6,806 bases of DNA from Gammaproteobacteria bacterium (lineage in GTDB: Bacteria > Pseudomonadota > Gammaproteobacteria > Granulosicoccales > Granulosicoccaceae), in the NCBI GenBank assembly GCA_020444765.1, contig JAGRHW010000190.1:1-6806 (forward strand), read 5' to 3'. The notes below the pieces were generated by a model that saw nothing but the letters and a program-made list of their open reading frames with translations, did not search any database and was not told the origin of the DNA. Positions 6,122-6,806 of the stretch are shown piece after piece (within the stretch, counting starts at the first letter, position 1; each line of letters opens with the position of its first letter). Position numbers and translations under genes: made by a program.

Positions 6122-6806
6122 ATGACACACTTGCATTACTCTCGATCGACCATCTCAGTCTGTATTTTACTGACCGGTCTTGCCGCCTGCAGCAACAGCG
6201 GGAACGATGAAAACGTGCCGCTGATCAGCGAAGGCGACGACCCGGCAGAGCCCTTGTTTTCGGCAACACTCTTTGACGAAGACTCATCGACAATCGATAA
6301 CCCGCTGTTTCCCATGACGCCGGGTGCCTTGCTGATCTATGAGGGTACTAGCGATGAAGGGGAAACCGAGCGCGTGGAAATACACGTATCCCACCAAACA
6401 CGCAGTGTCGACGGTGTGGACAGCAGAATCGCCATCGCCCGCGAATTCCTCGATGGTGAAATGGTCGAGGAGGCTTTTGACTGGTTCGCCCAGGACACCG
6501 ACGGTAATGTCTGGTACATGGGCGAGGCATCGAACGACTACGAGAATGGTGCTATTGCCAGTACTCAGGGTTCCTGGGAATCCGGTGCCGATGTCGAAAA
6601 CGTCGGTCAAGTCGCCAGCGCCGGCATCATCATGAAAGCCACACCGGTGCTGGGCGACCAATACCGGCAAGAAGAATACCCCGGTGTCGCCGAGGACAGC
6701 GCCCAGGTCGTGGATCTGGACAGCCCGCAGACACTTGCCAACGGCCAGAGCTACTCGACCGTGAAAATACTCGAATGGAACCCGCTCGAATCGGACAGCA
6801 GTGAAT
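6122..6806 (+). CDS. Putative outer-membrane lipoprotein of unknown function, 3' truncated by window end
   Basis: The frame stays open from ATG 6122 to the window edge, giving 228 visible residues and no stop. GGAG (6110-6113) lies 8 nt before the ATG. A type II signal peptide ends in the lipobox L20-A21-A22-C23; Ser at +2 predicts Lol-mediated sorting to the outer membrane. After an acidic, low-complexity linker (24-59) comes a soluble domain starting NPLFPMTPGALLIYEG (60-75), followed by EAFDWFAQDTDGNVWYMGE (117-135), GSWE (150-153), GIIMKATPVLGDQYRQEEYPG (168-188) and AEDSAQVV (190-197). I recall these blocks from uncharacterised bacterial proteins in which DGNVWYFGE-like and GDxYRQEYxxGxAED-like motifs are conserved, but know no established function. 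It is strongly acidic. It follows the two-component operon by 113 bp with its own candidate operator, suggesting a regulated target or accessory envelope component (inference). Confidence 0.85.
   Translation, partial: MTHLHYSRSTISVCILLTGLAACSNSGNDENVPLISEGDDPAEPLFSATLFDEDSSTIDNPLFPMTPGALLIYEGTSDEGETERVEIHVSHQTRSVDGVDSRIAIAREFLDGEMVEEAFDWFAQDTDGNVWYMGEASNDYENGAIASTQGSWESGADVENVGQVASAGIIMKATPVLGDQYRQEEYPGVAEDSAQVVDLDSPQTLANGQSYSTVKILEWNPLESDSSE

Overview
The window reads as chromosomal DNA of a gammaproteobacterium-like Gram-negative organism. Coding regions are moderately GC-rich. One protein has a Sec signal peptide and beta-barrel-like composition, another is a lipoprotein with an outer-membrane-type +2 residue, and the left edge carries dispersed REP/dRS3-like palindromic repeats. 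I cannot place it to genus from sequence alone.

Layout: positions 1-346 hold no credible gene. They contain two palindromic intergenic repeat units (about 47-80 and 111-167) and then an 80% A+T block (301-350) against the start of the first gene. Positions 347-2113 encode an SLC13-family (divalent anion:Na+ symporter superfamily) permease with a cytoplasmic TrkA-C-like insert. It is followed 18 bp later by mntP (2132-2686), a Mn2+ exporter, and the two probably form one transcription unit. A short convergent intergenic region (2687-2772) follows, then a leftward gene (2773-3786) for a secreted, probably outer-membrane beta-barrel protein of unknown function. About 150 bp of divergent regulatory DNA separates it from a rightward two-component system: an OmpR/PhoB-type response regulator (3937-4617) and a HAMP/HisKA/HATPase_c sensor kinase (4617-6008), joined by a one-base TAATG overlap. 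After a 113-bp gap carrying a PhoB-box-like direct repeat next to a possible -10, a lipoprotein gene begins at 6122 and runs off the right edge.

The left pair concerns inner-membrane transport (an anion or dicarboxylate by family, and manganese export). The right half looks like a signalling module flanked by two envelope proteins of unknown role: the divergent barrel and the downstream lipoprotein. The best-supported regulatory hypothesis is that the response regulator controls the lipoprotein gene through the 7-4-7 direct repeat at 6055-6072. This is inference from repeat geometry only. I found no CRISPR array, RNA gene, insertion sequence, phage gene or clear defence system, and no frameshifted or broken gene. 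Most of the window is ordinary chromosomal content; the unexplained parts are the two envelope proteins and the intergenic elements.
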